From a virus: a DNA stretch of 38,155 nt. Shown one piece after another: positions 19,951 to 24,938 of the stretch. How positions within the stretch are numbered: position 1 is the stretch's first letter; each line of letters starts with the position of its first letter. A program made the translations under genes and the position numbers. The notes beneath the pieces were generated by a model, which saw only the letters and a list, made by a program, of their open reading frames with translations, was not told the origin of the DNA and ran no database searches. The stretch spans positions 1 to 38,155 of IMG/VR virus record IMGVR_UViG_3300025929_000033; one strand, written 5' to 3'.

Positions 19951-19979
19951 TTGACCCGCTGACCGGTCAGGGCTAGTGT
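19951..19979 (+). promoter_or_regulatory. Promoter with internal palindrome
   Basis: TTGACC (19951-19956), 17-base spacer, TAGTGT (19974-19979). The spacer contains CTGACCGGTCAG (19959-19970), a perfect 12-base palindrome and likely operator. It drives the chain beginning at 20005, whose leader carries GATGGAGAGAACG (19990-20002). Confidence 0.55.
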
Positions 19980-20004
19980 CTGGATAACAGATGGAGAGAA
20001 CGAC

Positions 20005-20157
20005 GTGACCATGATGAATCGCCTAGACGCCCGCCGCCAACAAATGCTGATCGACCTGCAACGCGAAATGGCCGATCTAGTTGAATCGGGGGACATCACC
20101 GCCAACGAAGCAAACGAATGGGTCAATCGTGCCGCTGACCGTTGGGCGGGTGAGTAA
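20005..20157 (+). CDS. 50-residue hypothetical protein, GTG start
   Basis: MTMMNRLDARRQQMLIDLQR then EMADLVESGDITANEANEWV and NRAADRWAGE. I use GTG 20005 because GATGGAGAGAACGAC directly precedes it, identical to the leader of the leftward gene at 9120. An ATG two codons on is possible. The protein is helical. It is a second potential target of the antisense-loop RNA at 21884-21897. Confidence 0.6.
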   Translation: MTMMNRLDARRQQMLIDLQREMADLVESGDITANEANEWVNRAADRWAGE

Positions 20158-20345
20158 TGGACGACTATTCCCGTCACTTCACTGTTTGGAGGCTGCAAAG
20201 CGCAGCTTCTGGACAGGTTATCTATCGCGCCGACGTTAGCTATGCTGGCGAGATGCGTGACGCTCACGCATATCAGATGCCGGTATGGGAAGGTATTGCG
20301 CGATCTAAAGCCGAGGCTATGAAAGCTTGGGAGACGAGCCAATGA
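20157..20345 (+). CDS. 62-residue hypothetical protein
   Basis: MDDYSRHFTVWRLQSAASGQ... then YAGEMRDAHAYQMPVWEGIA and a C-terminal helix. It starts in a TAATG overlap. The beta-strand then helix pattern is common among small phage proteins; no family is named. It is coupled to the next gene by ATGA. Confidence 0.6.
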   Translation: MDDYSRHFTVWRLQSAASGQVIYRADVSYAGEMRDAHAYQMPVWEGIARSKAEAMKAWETSQ

Positions 20346-20530
20346 CCCCCGACGCCCTACACAAGCGCGCTGAGAGGCAGAGGCGAAGGGAGGCGGGGGA
20401 GGTGAGGGTGGAGGTGTGGTTTGCGCCAGATGAAGCTACATGGCTTAAAAGCGTGAGCGCAAAAGGAAACATGCCGGTGTCTGAGGCTGTGCGCTGGGCT
20501 GTTTGCATGATGATGGAGAGTGGAAAATGA
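20342..20530 (+). CDS. Ribbon-helix-helix-like small DNA-binding protein
   Basis: 62 residues from ATG 20342 (ATGA overlap). ALHKRAERQRRREAGEVRVE supplies a basic N-terminus, then VEVWFAPDEATWLKSVSAKG and MPVSEAVRWAVCMMM follow the beta-strand, helix, turn, helix order of ribbon-helix-helix repressors. A local regulator is likely. Confidence 0.55.
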   Translation: MTPDALHKRAERQRRREAGEVRVEVWFAPDEATWLKSVSAKGNMPVSEAVRWAVCMMMESGK

Positions 20531-20667
20531 TAGAGCGAGAAAAAGTCTTCTTCGCCTGTTGGGCTCTCGTCGCATTAGTGGTGGTTGTGGTTGCGGCCTA
20601 CAACATCGGCGTCCTGCATGGCGGCTCTCGCGCCATATCGACGTTTTGCGCTGGGGAGACGCAATGA
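20527..20667 (+). CDS. 46-residue single-span membrane protein
   Basis: MIEREKVFFACWALVALVVV continuing VVAAYNIGVLHGGSRAISTF and a short tail. One strong transmembrane segment starts near residue 8. It is coupled on both sides (ATGA). The function is unknown; the size fits small phage membrane effectors. Confidence 0.6.
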   Translation: MIEREKVFFACWALVALVVVVVAAYNIGVLHGGSRAISTFCAGETQ

Positions 20668-20951
20668 CCAACCCGACCCTTGAACGCGCGGCTAGGGCTG
20701 TCTGCCGGTCGGACTATCTGCTCATGCCACGCTATCGTAAGCCGGGTGCTGAGGCCGCTCTAGATGCCGCTGTCGATGACGACTGGCAGGCCTATGTCGA
20801 TCATGCCCGCGCCGTGCTGATGGCTGTGCGGGATGAAGGCATGAACATCTATCACGGAAGCAATCTTAACTCGCCCTTCCCTGGCTATTCAGCAGCGGAG
20901 GGCTTTGCCGATATGATCGACGCCATCCTGAACGATAAGGAGGGGGAGTGA
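20664..20951 (+). CDS. Hypothetical protein, 95 residues
   Basis: From ATG 20664 in an ATGA overlap: MTNPTLERAARAVCRSDYLL... then DDWQAYVDHARAVLMAVRDE and FADMIDAILNDKEGE. The TLERAARAVC...W..Y.DHARAVL layout is frequent in small proteins of alphaproteobacterial phages and often appears inside larger mosaic proteins. The function is unknown. Confidence 0.65.
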   Translation: MTNPTLERAARAVCRSDYLLMPRYRKPGAEAALDAAVDDDWQAYVDHARAVLMAVRDEGMNIYHGSNLNSPFPGYSAAEGFADMIDAILNDKEGE

Positions 20952-21127
20952 TGGCTTACGACTGGCCGCATACACGAGCCGCATGGGCGAGGCTGCAAAC
21001 AGCGTGGGCTTACATTCTTGTAAAATGGGCCATGAAGTTGGACTATCATGAGGTTGTAGACATCGTGATTGACCAAGAGCTAACGCGGGAACCCACCGCC
21101 CCCAAACCCGTTGACGAGGTGAAGTGA
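20951..21127 (+). CDS. 58-residue hypothetical protein
   Basis: MAYDWPHTRAAWARLQTAWA then YILVKWAMKLDYHEVVDIVI and a proline-rich end (TREPTAPKPVDEVK). It starts one base inside the preceding stop and is followed by the zinc-ribbon gene in the same manner. Helical; no family recognised. Confidence 0.6.
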   Translation: MAYDWPHTRAAWARLQTAWAYILVKWAMKLDYHEVVDIVIDQELTREPTAPKPVDEVK

Positions 21128-21324
21128 TGTCATCTGTTGAAAGATGCGCGAATTGCGGAGCCACATATCCGGTGGTAATGTATGGCTCCTGCGGAGGATG
21201 CGTAACGATGAAAGCTACCGAAACGACTCTTGGAGACGGCGGAACTGGATGCGTTGAAGGCGTTCCGTGTGGAGCCGAGGGCGATAGCGGCCTTGGTGTC
21301 GGTGCCAGCGGGACGCAGATTTAA
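21127..21324 (+). CDS. Small zinc-ribbon-like protein
   Basis: 65 residues. The N-terminal third has CANCGATYPVVMYGSCGGC, two CxxC pairs as in a zinc ribbon. The remainder is glycine-rich and low in complexity (LGDGGTGCVEGVPCGAEGDS), which may mean the true protein is shorter or frameshifted. It starts in TGATG and ends in TAATG overlaps with neighbours. Confidence 0.5.
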   Translation: MSSVERCANCGATYPVVMYGSCGGCVTMKATETTLGDGGTGCVEGVPCGAEGDSGLGVGASGTQI

Positions 21325-21488
21325 TGACGCTCCTCGTCACCCTCCTGATCGCCCTCGTCGTCCTGGCGCTCGTCATCTACGCCATCGACCTGATCCCCAT
21401 AGGTGACGTGCGCATTAAGCGGCTGATCCAGGCCGTCGTCGTCCTCCTCGCCGCGTTGTGGGTTGCGCAGAGGGCGGGGGTGTTGTAG
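21324..21488 (+). CDS. Thivi_2564-like small membrane protein
   Basis: 54 residues: MTLLVTLLIALVVLALVIYA, then IDLIPIGDVRIKRLIQAVVV and LLAALWVAQRAGVL. The two hydrophobic spans around a polar IDxIPxxxRIKxxI loop match the small Thivi_2564-type membrane family of unknown function found in many bacteria and phages. Its last codons overlap the promoter of candidate RNA B. Confidence 0.65.
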   Translation: MTLLVTLLIALVVLALVIYAIDLIPIGDVRIKRLIQAVVVLLAALWVAQRAGVL

Positions 21489-21491
21489 TCA
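21463..21491 (+). promoter_or_regulatory. Probable promoter for candidate RNA B
   Basis: TTGCGC (21463-21468), 17-base spacer, TAGTCA (21486-21491), lying over the end of the membrane-protein gene. Its -35 is close to those of the next two promoters (TTGCGA, TTGCGC). The predicted start is ~21498. Confidence 0.4.
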
Positions 21492-21497
21492 ACGGAT

Positions 21498-21641
21498 ATT
21501 GAGCCGCTCCCTAGTTGGGCCTGCTACATCGAGATGACGGGGTTCCTAGGCCAAGTCACGATGATGCGGTGATGGTGCAATCCCATCATGTCGGCAGAAA
21601 TTCAAGCCCGCCAATGTCCTTGCGATGTTGGCGGGGTTTTT
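21498..21641 (+). ncRNA. Candidate structured small RNA B, ~144 nt
   Basis: Fills the start of a 492-base stretch with no convincing gene before 21981. Visible pairing: GCCG (21503-21506) with CGGC (21592-21595); TGATGG (21570-21575) with CCATCA (21583-21588); and the terminator stem. Its 5' portion (GAGCC...CCTAG...GGG) weakly resembles RNA A. An open frame from 21588 crosses it, but that peptide is C/G/R-rich and unlike the real protein downstream. Boundaries come from a weak promoter and a strong terminator. Confidence 0.4.
21607..21641 (+). terminator. Terminator of candidate RNA B
   Basis: CCCGCCAA (21607-21614) with TTGGCGGG (21628-21635), 13-base loop, then GTTTTT. The loop and right arm contain the -35 of the next promoter (TTGCGA). 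Confidence 0.8.
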
Positions 21642-21648
21642 GTATGGT
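21620..21648 (+). promoter_or_regulatory. Promoter embedded in a terminator hairpin, for candidate RNA C
   Basis: TTGCGA (21620-21625) lies in the terminator loop, and TATGGT (21643-21648) follows the T-run, with an exact 17-base spacer. The -10 equals that of the main leftward promoter. Confidence 0.55.
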
Positions 21649-21652
21649 GTGG

Positions 21653-21811
21653 GTGCGAGCGGCGTGGAAAGCAGACACGCAGAAACCCTCCTGACAGGCA
21701 GTCCCATGCCTACCGCAGAGTCAGGGGGCGGGTGAATGGGACAGCCGGATTAGCGCCCGGCCTCGCACACAGCCCGCCCTTTGGCCTTGCGCCTGGGGCG
21801 GGTTTCGTGTT
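21653..21811 (+). ncRNA. Candidate multi-helix small RNA C, ~160 nt
   Basis: The best RNA candidate. A closing helix GTGCGAG (21653-21659) / CTCGCAC (21762-21768) encloses three further helices: GCGTG (21662-21666)/CACGC (21676-21680); nine pairs 21687-21695/21720-21728 (core CCTGAC/GTCAGG) stacked on hairpin AGGCA (21696-21700)/TGCCT (21707-21711); and GCCGG (21744-21748)/CCGGC (21757-21761), which abuts the closing helix. A terminator follows after four bases. The promoter's predicted start falls on the closing helix. Every helix is perfect apart from one G-U pair. Function and family are unknown; it is not a tRNA. Confidence 0.55.
21773..21811 (+). terminator. Terminator of candidate RNA C
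   Basis: CCCGCCC (21773-21779) with GGGCGGG (21796-21802); the loop has an inner GGC/GCC stem. It is followed by TTTCGTGTTTT. Confidence 0.75.
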
Positions 21812-21818
21812 TTATGGT
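21787..21818 (+). promoter_or_regulatory. Weak promoter-like element for candidate RNA D
   Basis: TTGCGC (21787-21792) in the terminator loop and TATGGT (21813-21818) after the T-run repeat the arrangement at 21620-21648, but the spacer is 20 bases, longer than sigma-70 normally uses. RNA D may therefore come from read-through. Confidence 0.3.
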
Positions 21819-21824
21819 CATGGT

Positions 21825-21911
21825 TCTAGCCGAACTGAGGTGGCTCGCCACTGCCGGGGATGCCCGCTCGATAACTCCACCAGCGTTCTCTCCATCCGCT
21901 GGTGGGGTTTC
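21825..21911 (+). ncRNA. Candidate small RNA D with an anti-ribosome-site loop
   Basis: About 87 bases with hairpin CGGG-GATG-CCCG and a final nine-pair terminator hairpin whose 11-base loop is TTCTCTCCATC (21886-21896). This loop is the exact complement of GATGGAGAGAA. With flanking bases, 21884-21897 complements 14 bases of the leftward gene leader at 9123-9136, and 13 bases of the leader at 19990-20002. An alternative pairing of CTGAGGTGG with CCACCAG could act as an anti-terminator. It may be a separate RNA or a leader of the gene at 21981. Confidence 0.45.
21877..21911 (+). terminator. Terminator with C/U-rich loop
   Basis: CCACCAGCG (21877-21885) pairs perfectly with CGCTGGTGG (21897-21905), followed by GGTTTCTT. 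The T-run is interrupted by one C. Confidence 0.75.
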
Positions 21912-21980
21912 TTGCGTTTGGGGCGCAACCGACAGGCCAGCAACGCGTTACCCCGTCTCCACCCATTCGGAGACATGGCC

Positions 21981-22208
21981 ATGTCTAAAGAACCCACCTA
22001 TGAAGACGCCAAGGAAATCGTTGACAAGCACGATGAGGCGGTAAATCCCAAGGGTCTGCGCCGGGAGACGAACCAGGCTTCTGGCGTCGTCATGAAGTCC
22101 AATCCCGTCGATCCGTCGATCCTGACCTACGACCCCAAGGATGTCGAATACGATGAGGAAGTCCGTAAGCAAGCCGAGAAGGCCCGCAAGGACGAAGACA
22201 AGAAGTAA
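21981..22208 (+). CDS. 75-residue charged hypothetical protein
   Basis: MSKEPTYEDAKEIVDKHDEA then VNPKGLRRETNQASGVVMKS and a charged tail (QAEKARKDEDKK). I use ATG 21981, eight bases after CGGAG; ATG 21975 is too close. The frame is open back to 21588 but that part covers the RNA candidates. The protein is soluble and likely partly disordered. It ends before a terminator. Confidence 0.65.
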   Translation: MSKEPTYEDAKEIVDKHDEAVNPKGLRRETNQASGVVMKSNPVDPSILTYDPKDVEYDEEVRKQAEKARKDEDKK

Positions 22209-22231
22209 CCGGCGCGTATTGCCGCGATTGG

Positions 22232-22259
22232 CCCGTCACTTGAGTGTGGCGGGTCTTTT
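22232..22259 (+). terminator. Rho-independent terminator
   Basis: CCCGTCAC (22232-22239) with GTGGCGGG (22246-22253), one G-U pair, six-base loop TTGAGT, then TCTTTT. Confidence 0.8.
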
Positions 22260-22269
22260 GCGTTATGGT
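22240..22269 (+). promoter_or_regulatory. Promoter embedded in a terminator, for the packaging/structural genes
   Basis: TTGAGT forms the loop of the preceding terminator hairpin and TATGGT (22264-22269) follows the T-run with an 18-base spacer. It lies 25 bases before the gene at 22294 and could drive the large terminase and head genes. Confidence 0.5.
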
Positions 22270-22293
22270 GGGTAATTGATGGAGAGAGAGACG

Positions 22294-22515
22294 ATGCAAA
22301 AGAACGACGCAATCGACGCCATTTGTGGTCATGGTTTCCCGAGCCAAGAGGTCGCCGCCGCAATTACCAAAATAGGCCTAGCCCGGTTTACGGGTAATCA
22401 ATGGAACGAGTGCTGGGATTGGGACCGAAGCGGTCTTTCGGCGCTCGATAGCGCATCGATCAACCAGATTTACCGTGCATTGAAAGCCTACGAAAAGCCT
22501 GCCGAGGTTGCGTGA
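22294..22515 (+). CDS. 73-residue protein coupled to the large terminase
   Basis: MQKNDAIDAICGHGFPSQEV... then KIGLARFTGNQWNECWDWDR and a C-terminal helix. ATG 22294 follows GATGGAGAGAGAG. The stop overlaps the terminase GTG start (GTGA). Position suggests an accessory to packaging or a leftover early gene; the sequence is not recognised. Confidence 0.65.
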   Translation: MQKNDAIDAICGHGFPSQEVAAAITKIGLARFTGNQWNECWDWDRSGLSALDSASINQIYRALKAYEKPAEVA

Positions 22516-23870
22516 ACTTCACCGCCGCTGACATCGTAGCTGCCAAGATCGAGTTACACAGACGCGGGCTATGTCCTGTCGGCGCTAAGGACATCCCGCC
22601 GATCCTTATCCCCGTCTTCACCGGCCCTGCTGACGTAAGATATGCGTTCGGTGGTCGTGGCGGCGGGAAGTCATGGGCCTTCACGAAAATGGCCGCCGTG
22701 CGTGGCGCTATAGCGGACGCAGAGGGCAAGACAGGCGTCCTGCTGTTCATCCGTGAGTTCATGAACAGCCTGGACGATTCCAGCCTGCAAGACCTCAAGA
22801 ACGCGATCCTTAGCGATCCGTGGCTGTCATCGGTCTATGAGGTCGGGGAAAAATTCGTCAGGACGCGATCAGGGCGCATCAAGTGCATTTTCAGCGGCAC
22901 AAGCGTCAACCTGTCAAGCATTAAGTCGAAGTCCAAAATCCTGCTCTGTCTGGCGGAAGAGGCCGAATACATCCAGGCCGATGCGTGGGAGAAGCTGATT
23001 CCGACGATCCGCGAGGAAGGATCGGAGCTATGGGCTATCTGGAACCCCGAGACGGATCGTAGCTGGGTTCACAAGAACCTTCGTCTATCGGATGACCCGC
23101 TCATCAAAGGCGTCGAGATCAACTGGCCTGACAATCCGTGGTTCACATCCAAGATGGACCGCGACCGCCTGCGTTCGAAAGAGAATGATCCTGACAACTA
23201 CGATCACATATGGGAAGGCGCGTTCAAGACCGTGTTCAAAGGATCGTACTATACCCGCGACCTAACCAAAGCTCGCGTTGATGGCCGAATTACGGATGTT
23301 CCGCATGATCCGCTAATGACGTATCGCGCCTATTGGGACATCGGCGGGACAAGCGCCAAGGCCGACGCTTGCACAATTTGGATCGCTCAATTCATCGGGC
23401 AAAAGATCAATGTGCTGGACTATTACGAGTCCGTAGGCCAGCCTCTCGCTGCACATGTCAACTGGCTGCGCGATAAGGGCTATGAGAACGCTCTGTGTGT
23501 CCTGCCGCACGACGGGGTTAAGCACGATGCCGTCTATACAGTCACCTACGAAAGCGCGCTGACTGAAGCAGGATTTAACGTCGAAGTCGTGCCGAACCAA
23601 GGCGCTGGAGCTGCGAATATGCGGATTGAGGCGTCCCGGCGCATCTTTGGAAAGATATGGTTTGACGACAAGCCGACTGAGCCAGGACGCAAGGCGCTCG
23701 CCGCCTATCATGAGAATTGGGACGATGAGCGTGGGATTGGTCGCGGCCCTGTTCACGATTGGTCATCGCACGGCGCGGATAGCTTTGGCTTGATGGCGGT
23801 TCATTACGAAGAGCCAATAGAGCGCAAAAAAGCATCTTCTGGCGCTCGCACACGGTCATGGATGGGGTAG
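22512..23870 (+). CDS. terL: Terminase large subunit
   Basis: 452 residues from GTG. Walker A is GGRGGGKS (residues 47-54), followed by coupling-motif-like FSGTSVN; Walker B is LLCLAEEAE (144-152). The C-terminal RNase-H-like nuclease starts with D276 in YRAYWDIGGTS, with further acidic residues in HDWSSHGADSF (~D423). This is the terminase_3-type motor/nuclease of podoviruses and siphoviruses. It pumps DNA through the portal and cuts concatemers. Circular permutation of the assembly agrees with headful cutting. Confidence 0.92.
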   Translation: MNFTAADIVAAKIELHRRGLCPVGAKDIPPILIPVFTGPADVRYAFGGRGGGKSWAFTKMAAVRGAIADAEGKTGVLLFIREFMNSLDDSSLQDLKNAILSDPWLSSVYEVGEKFVRTRSGRIKCIFSGTSVNLSSIKSKSKILLCLAEEAEYIQADAWEKLIPTIREEGSELWAIWNPETDRSWVHKNLRLSDDPLIKGVEINWPDNPWFTSKMDRDRLRSKENDPDNYDHIWEGAFKTVFKGSYYTRDLTKARVDGRITDVPHDPLMTYRAYWDIGGTSAKADACTIWIAQFIGQKINVLDYYESVGQPLAAHVNWLRDKGYENALCVLPHDGVKHDAVYTVTYESALTEAGFNVEVVPNQGAGAANMRIEASRRIFGKIWFDDKPTEPGRKALAAYHENWDDERGIGRGPVHDWSSHGADSFGLMAVHYEEPIERKKASSGARTRSWMG

Positions 23871-23919
23871 CGCGCAAAAATCGTGCGTGTTATATGCTCC
23901 TAAACGGGAGTTTCATGCC

Positions 23920-24501
23920 ATGAGCGTTGCGGGTAAGTCGGTAGGCGATAACACGCCGGTTCAGGCATATCAGCCTGTCAGGCTGGTGGATGCGACGGGG
24001 GCTCCCACGACCGCCCCTGCCGCGACGGGCGATGGATCGACTAAGGTTGCTGGAGGCAATGGCACTTCGTCTGCCAGCAACGCTAACCCGTTCCCCACGA
24101 CGACTGCGGGCGTGACTTCGACGGCCGTTGCAAGCGCCACCAACCCCTTTCCTACGTCAGCGACTCCTAACAGTCTGACAACCAGCGCTCCCACATCGAC
24201 GCAGACCGCTACGGCGGCTGGTTCACTTGTCGCCAAGGCGAGCGCCGGTAACTGCTACGGCTTCAACGTCGTTTCGGGCGCTTCTGCTGGATATTTCATG
24301 CTGTTCAACAGCACGACCGTTCCGGCTGACGGCACGGTCACCCCGTTCAAGGTTTATGTGATTGCCGCTAACGCGTCCCTTGGTGTTCATTGGGATATTC
24401 CGCGCCGCTTCGGGACGGGCATCACTGGCGTATTCTCCACAACTGGCCCCTTCACCAAGACGATCAGCGCCACGGCATTCATCGGGATCGATTACGTCTG
24501 A
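23920..24501 (+). CDS. Virion decoration/structural protein, Ser/Thr/Ala-rich
   Basis: 193 residues from ATG 23920, nine bases after GGGAG. The first ~110 residues are low-complexity T/S/A/P with the repeat NPFPT occurring twice. The C-terminal ~80 residues (AGSLVAKASAGNCYGFNVVS... GYFMLFNSTTVPADGTVTPF... IPRRFGTGITGVFSTTG) match the fold seen in small phage head/tail surface proteins with an SGASAGYFMLFN-like motif. Probably displayed on the capsid. Confidence 0.6.
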   Translation: MSVAGKSVGDNTPVQAYQPVRLVDATGAPTTAPAATGDGSTKVAGGNGTSSASNANPFPTTTAGVTSTAVASATNPFPTSATPNSLTTSAPTSTQTATAAGSLVAKASAGNCYGFNVVSGASAGYFMLFNSTTVPADGTVTPFKVYVIAANASLGVHWDIPRRFGTGITGVFSTTGPFTKTISATAFIGIDYV

Positions 24502-24938
24502 TGGGTGATAGTGTTTACTCGGGCGACTTCGCAAGTAAGGCGGACATTCCTGCTGCTGCGACAAGCGCCCCGCCGTCTGTTGCTGATTCTAGCGCCGTTG
24601 GCACTCAGCCGATGGTCTATGCGCTGGCGAACCATACTCACGCCTCTAAAGCCCGCAAAATGCGCGCTACGAGTGCTGCGGACGGTCTGATTAGTTGGAC
24701 ATTTAACCCTCCGTTCACTAATGGCGTTACGCCCATCATTTCAGCCATCGCAGAGACGGCAACTGGCGTCACGGACGTGATCAACGTGCAAGTCGAGGGG
24801 ACGCCGACCGCTACCGGCGCGACCCTGCGTGTGACCCGCACTAACCGCTCCACGGTCGCCCTGATCGGCCTAACGATTCTGTCTCTCCCGTCGCAACCTG
24901 GCGCAACGGTCGTCCACGCAATCGCTCTGGAGCCGTAA
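24501..24938 (+). CDS. Small virion surface protein
   Basis: 145 residues, starting one base inside the preceding stop. VYALANHTHASK contains the ANHTH motif of tail-fibre and related structural proteins, often linked to trimerisation. The rest is beta-rich (LISWTFNPPFTNGVTPIISA... VQVEGTPTATGATLRVTRTN... VALIGLTILSLPS). With its upstream neighbour it probably forms an appendage. It ends in a TAATG overlap with the portal. Confidence 0.65.
   Translation: MGDSVYSGDFASKADIPAAATSAPPSVADSSAVGTQPMVYALANHTHASKARKMRATSAADGLISWTFNPPFTNGVTPIISAIAETATGVTDVINVQVEGTPTATGATLRVTRTNRSTVALIGLTILSLPSQPGATVVHAIALEP

Noticed and set aside
21200-21400. Alternative-frame peptide LETAELDALKAFRVEPRAIA over the zinc-ribbon gene's second half
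   Set aside because: Looks protein-like and may hint at a frameshift in the zinc-ribbon gene, but it has only a TTG start, and the annotated frame ends in a normal TAATG junction, so I kept the latter.
21588-21980. In-frame N-terminal extension of the 21981 gene (about 130 residues)
   Set aside because: The peptide is C/G/R-rich and low in complexity, contains three terminator hairpins at DNA level, and a good ribosome site precedes 21981.
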